64,000 bases of DNA from contig CALHYX010000034.1 of NCBI GenBank assembly GCA_938041035.1, positions 17,929-81,928 on the forward strand, in the 5' to 3' direction. The notes under the pieces are model-generated. The model saw only the letters and a list, made by a program, of their open reading frames with translations. It was not told the DNA's origin and searched no databases. The DNA is from an uncultured Acidimicrobiales bacterium. GTDB taxonomy: Bacteria; Actinomycetota; Acidimicrobiia; Acidimicrobiales; SHLQ01. Below, piece by piece: positions 61,334 through 64,000 of the stretch; the first letter of the stretch is position 1, and each line of letters starts with the position of its first letter. The translations under genes and the position numbers were made by a program.

Positions 61334-62185
61334 ATGAGCGACCCCGGCAGCACCACGAACGTATGGGCCATCGGCTCGGTCGAAGTCGAACGGGTCCCCT
61401 ATTTCGACATCGGCCTCCCGGCCGACAGCATCCACCTCGGAGCCGCGACCACGGTCGACTGGGCCGAACCGTGGCTCCAGGATGCCCAACCCGCCGTCGG
61501 TCAGGCGTTCTGGCTCATTCGCTCGGACGGCATCTCCGTCGTGGTCGATCCCTGCGGCGCATCGGACGACTTCCTGCGCAGCGGGGCCGACGCGGTGGGC
61601 CATCAGGAGGCCGCCTTTGCCGCCCTGGCGGCCGCCGGGCATCAGCCGAGTGACTTCGACGCGGTGGTCCTCACCCACCTCGACGGGATCGGGATGGTGG
61701 CCCTCGCCGACGGCGCCGACGCCGGGTCCGAGACCTGGCGGGCGGCGTTCGACTGCCCCGTGCTGGTCTCGGCCGCCGAGTACGCCTACATCGCCACCGA
61801 CCCGAGCATCCCGGGCGCCACCGCGTTCGCCCAACTCGACGCGCTCGGCGCGATCGAAACCGTCGACCCGCCCCACGCGATCGCGCCCGGTGTCACCCTG
61901 CGCCCGACCGGTGCCCACTCACCCGGTCACTGCGTGATCGACATCGAGTCCGACGGCGCCCGCGCAGTACTCGTCGGCCATCTCGCCGTCAGCCCCCTGC
62001 ACGCCGCCATCGGCCCGTGCGCCGGTCTGCATCGGGAACCCGACGACGCCTGGACCGAGTTCAGCGCCGTGCTCCGCGCGGCGGGCGAGGATGAGGCGGT
62101 CGTGTTCGGTTCGCTCTGGCCGACGCCCGGCGCGGCCGTGGTGACCGCGGTCGACCCGTTCGTGCTGTCACCCCATCCGGCCTGA
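61334..62185 (+). CDS. Metallo-beta-lactamase-fold protein with degenerate metal site
   Basis: The protein has 283 residues of MBL-fold layout: ISVVVDPCG, then the motif position THLDGIGMV, GAHSPGHCVID and VLVGHLAVSP. In typical members the second site reads THxHxDH; here it is THLDGIG, so two of three His/Asp ligands of site 1 are absent. The later GAHSPGH His is kept, and VGH stands where the bridging Asp (GD) is usual. The fold assignment is good, the activity doubtful. It is divergent from the DUF2786 gene. Confidence 0.75.
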   Translation: MSDPGSTTNVWAIGSVEVERVPYFDIGLPADSIHLGAATTVDWAEPWLQDAQPAVGQAFWLIRSDGISVVVDPCGASDDFLRSGADAVGHQEAAFAALAAAGHQPSDFDAVVLTHLDGIGMVALADGADAGSETWRAAFDCPVLVSAAEYAYIATDPSIPGATAFAQLDALGAIETVDPPHAIAPGVTLRPTGAHSPGHCVIDIESDGARAVLVGHLAVSPLHAAIGPCAGLHREPDDAWTEFSAVLRAAGEDEAVVFGSLWPTPGAAVVTAVDPFVLSPHPA

Positions 62186-62202
62186 CGTATCGGGAACGCA
62201 GC

Positions 62203-62598
62203 TCAGTCCGGCTCGCCCGCGTAGGTGCCGAAGCTCCAGATGTTGCCCTCCGGGTCGAGCATCGAGAATCCGCGACTGCCGTAGTCCTCCTCCTTCATCG
62301 GGGCGAACACCTCGGCGCCGGCGGCGACCGCCCGGTCGAAGACCTCGTCGGGACTGGCGGTGACGACGTACACCGAGGTCACGCCCGTCGGCCGATCGCA
62401 GAAGGGGTTGTCGCGCCCGGCCGAACCGAGCATCACGCCGCCGCCTTCGGGCCAACGCAACTGACAATGTTCGATCAACGAGTGGTCGTCTTCGTTCGGC
62501 ACCACGAGCGATGACGTGAACCCGAAGGCGGTTTGCAGAAAGTCGATGGCGGCCGGGGCATCGGTGTACAGCAGCGTGGGCCAGATGTGCGTTGTCAT
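62203..62598 (-). CDS. VOC (glyoxalase-like) protein
   Basis: The protein has 131 residues from ATG 62598, with an AGGGGAGAG site upstream. A single VOC half-barrel pair is seen: TDAPAAIDFLQTAFGFTS, GVTSVYVVTASPDEVFDRAV and DPEGNIWSFGTYAG. It resembles the PhnB-like/YkcA-like branch that has no known reaction. It lies 32 bases behind the AraC regulator on the same strand and is probably co-transcribed with it. Confidence 0.9.
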   Translation of the reverse strand: MTTHIWPTLLYTDAPAAIDFLQTAFGFTSSLVVPNEDDHSLIEHCQLRWPEGGGVMLGSAGRDNPFCDRPTGVTSVYVVTASPDEVFDRAVAAGAEVFAPMKEEDYGSRGFSMLDPEGNIWSFGTYAGEPD

Positions 62599-62630
62599 GG
62601 TCTCTCCCCTGTTGGGCTGGTTCGGTGGGT

Positions 62631-63476
62631 TCAGTCTGTGGTCTCGCCGTCGGCGTCGTCTTGTGCGAAAGGAAGAAGTTGGTCGGTCATCCACACCGTG
62701 GGCGACGCCCCGGCAAACACGTTCCACTCGCGGGTCATATGAGCCTGATCGGCGTAGCCGCAGGCGACGGCGACACTCGAGAGCGACGGTCGGGTCGGCA
62801 GCTGCAGCAGTTGCTGGGCTCGCTCGAAGCGCAGGATCTGGGCCATGACCTTGGGCGTCAGGCCGAACGTCGCTTTGAAGCGACTGGTCAGGTGCCGGCG
62901 ACTCCAGCCCACCTCGGCGGCGACCAGGTCGATCGCGGTGTTGCCGTTGGTCGCACAGAGCAGCCCCCACGCCCGCTCGAGCTCGGCGGGCAGTTGTCGG
63001 TCGAGGCGAAGCACCCGGAGCAACATCTCATCGAGCACCGCGAAACGGGTGCGCCACGACTCGGTGGCCGACAACCGGTCGATGAGCTCGCCGGCGAACG
63101 CCGGAACGATGTCGTCGAGGTGGTTCACGGTGGTCGCGAGATCGCGGGCGGGTACCCCGAACAGCGCCGCGGCCCCCCTGGGCGTGAGGTTGAGTTGCAG
63201 CCCGTGCTGGCGGCCCGGATGCCGGACCAGTGCCGGTGTCCGGTGCAGTCCGGCCAACATCGCCCAGTACACGTCTCGATCGCTGTCGTCGGCGGCGGTG
63301 GCCACGTCGAGCGGCTCGTCGAACGCGATGATCATCGTCATCGTCCGCCCGGGAAGCCCGGCGTGGACGCCGGGGTCGAGGCCATCGAACCGGTAGCCCT
63401 GGTACTGGGTGACGAAGGGACGCAAACGAGGGTGGGGCAACCGTGGCACTCCCCCAAACGCCGACTCCTCCTCCAT
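62631..63476 (-). CDS. AraC-family transcriptional regulator
   Basis: The protein has 281 residues from ATG 63476; a TTG two codons earlier is possible. The C-terminal AraC double HTH is clear: LVAAEVGWSRRHLTSRFKAT, FGLTPKVMAQILRFERAQ, SSVAVACGYADQAHMTREW and FAGASPTVW. The N-terminal half is a DUF6597-like sensory region (LRPFVTQYQGYRF). It lies upstream of the VOC gene and likely regulates it. Confidence 0.92.
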   Translation of the reverse strand: MEEESAFGGVPRLPHPRLRPFVTQYQGYRFDGLDPGVHAGLPGRTMTMIIAFDEPLDVATAADDSDRDVYWAMLAGLHRTPALVRHPGRQHGLQLNLTPRGAAALFGVPARDLATTVNHLDDIVPAFAGELIDRLSATESWRTRFAVLDEMLLRVLRLDRQLPAELERAWGLLCATNGNTAIDLVAAEVGWSRRHLTSRFKATFGLTPKVMAQILRFERAQQLLQLPTRPSLSSVAVACGYADQAHMTREWNVFAGASPTVWMTDQLLPFAQDDADGETTD

Positions 63477-63545
63477 GGCCAAAGGGTAGAACGCCCGACC
63501 GGTGGCCGTCTTGAACGAAGGGAAGGGCCGCTCCCACCACCCCGC

Positions 63546-63746
63546 GGGGTCAGACCCCCTTACGCCGTAAGTGCCCCGCTGGGGTCAGACCCCCTTACGC
63601 CGTAAGTACCTGCGAGGAGGGGGCGTGGCGCCCCCCGCCGGGTGGTAAGCACCCCCGCGGGGTCACCGCGGGGGTCAGACCCCCTTACGGCGTAAGTGCC
63701 CCGCGGGGGTCAGACCCCCTTACGCCGTACGTGCCTGCGAGGAGGG
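63546..63746. repeat. Palindromic repeat block, four 26-bp copies in two duplicated pairs
   Basis: GGGGTCAGACCCC followed by CTTACGCCGTAAG occurs at 63546, 63581, 63671 and 63706 (one base changed in the last two: ACGGCG, GTACG). Each half is a perfect palindrome around one centre base. Copies are 35 bp apart in each pair, and the pairs repeat at 125 bp with the flanking CTGCGAGGAGGGG as well. The 400-base gap 63477-63875 holds this block plus about 130 bases with no feature I can call. Confidence 0.85.
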
Positions 63747-63875
63747 GCGCGGCGGCCGCTCGGCGGGTTTTGCTGACCTTGCTGTCAGCGGTCGGCTACG
63801 GTCGGAAGCAACGGCCAACAAGCGTTGCGGGGACGTTGCCGGACCGCACAGCAGAACCACCAGAGGAACTCCCCC

Positions 63876-64000
63876 GTGAACCGCCCCGAAGACCCATCCG
63901 TCACCCGTCGCGACCCGTGGCCGATCGGCACCAAGATCCAACTCGCCATCGGCGCCGCCCTGATCGCCCTGTTCTTCATCGCCCCCCACGGCGGCGCGCT
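63876..64000 (+). CDS. Membrane-protein N-terminus, cut by window end
   Basis: GTG 63876 is preceded by GAGGA (63864-63868) at seven bases. The frame is open to the window edge for 41 codons: a polar start (NRPEDPSVTRRDPWPIG) and a hydrophobic helix (IQLAIGAALIALFFIA). The family cannot be told from this fragment. Confidence 0.6.
   Translation, partial: MNRPEDPSVTRRDPWPIGTKIQLAIGAALIALFFIAPHGGA

Noticed and set aside
63546..63746. CRISPR array
   Set aside because: Only four copies, spacing alternates 35 and 90 bp, 'spacers' are near-identical, and no cas genes are near.

Overview
High-GC bacterial DNA with dense, short-spaced genes, frequent GTG/TTG starts and many regulators. An actinobacterium is indicated by a mycoredoxin-like domain, SARP/BTAD-type regulators, two Ser/Thr kinases, several FHA proteins and XRE/MmyB-type and DUF2786 proteins. 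The mix (secreted RTX-repeat proteins, sulfoacetaldehyde acetyltransferase, bactofilin-like proteins) fits a class such as Acidimicrobiia, but that placement is inference. No rRNA, tRNA, CRISPR array, insertion sequence or prophage was recognised.

Left part (1-6.1 kb): a partial S4-domain RNA-binding gene faces a DsbE/TlpA-like thioredoxin-fold lipoprotein whose first catalytic cysteine codon is TGA. A hairpin with the bacterial SECIS loop GGUC follows, so it is probably a selenoprotein. An RTX-repeat secreted protein, a pentapeptide-repeat protein, two unknown genes, a small membrane protein and a large lipoprotein follow.

5.6-19.6 kb: two paralogous bactofilin-like membrane proteins (the second fused to an exported HNH-type nuclease domain), two very large BTAD/ATPase/repeat regulators, a GT2 glycosyltransferase, a secreted TSP3/Fn3/CBM60 protein, a GtrA-type flippase-like protein, a permuted NlpC/P60 hydrolase with a tiny Asn-Pro-repeat ORF coupled to it, and an FHA-like/HTH protein.

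19.8-32.4 kb: secreted M28 aminopeptidase, membrane GGDEF-EAL protein, secreted DUF1996-RTX protein, FHA-like protein divergent from a receptor Ser/Thr kinase, a mycoredoxin-GNAT fusion, a tandem VOC protein, a lipase-like hydrolase and an FHA membrane protein.

32.4-43.3 kb is metabolic. It holds xsc with an enoyl-CoA hydratase and a divergent IclR regulator, then a hydroxyacid-oxoacid transhydrogenase divergent from a FAD/FeS D-2-hydroxyacid dehydrogenase, then a class-III aminotransferase, a DUF4190 protein and a tandem GNAT protein.

43.3-50.1 kb looks like one regulon: an OmpR-type response regulator and histidine kinase, a MacA/MacB-like adaptor-ATPase-permease operon and a PepSY protein. 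GTCAG repeats with an 11-bp period lie in front of the regulator, the adaptor operon and the PepSY gene.

50.1-64 kb: DUF1203 protein, a second Ser/Thr kinase divergent from a giant secreted RTX protein with eight cysteine-paired Fn3-like modules, a TetR-controlled ABC exporter, several small enzymes and regulators, a block of palindromic repeats and a partial membrane-protein gene at the right edge.
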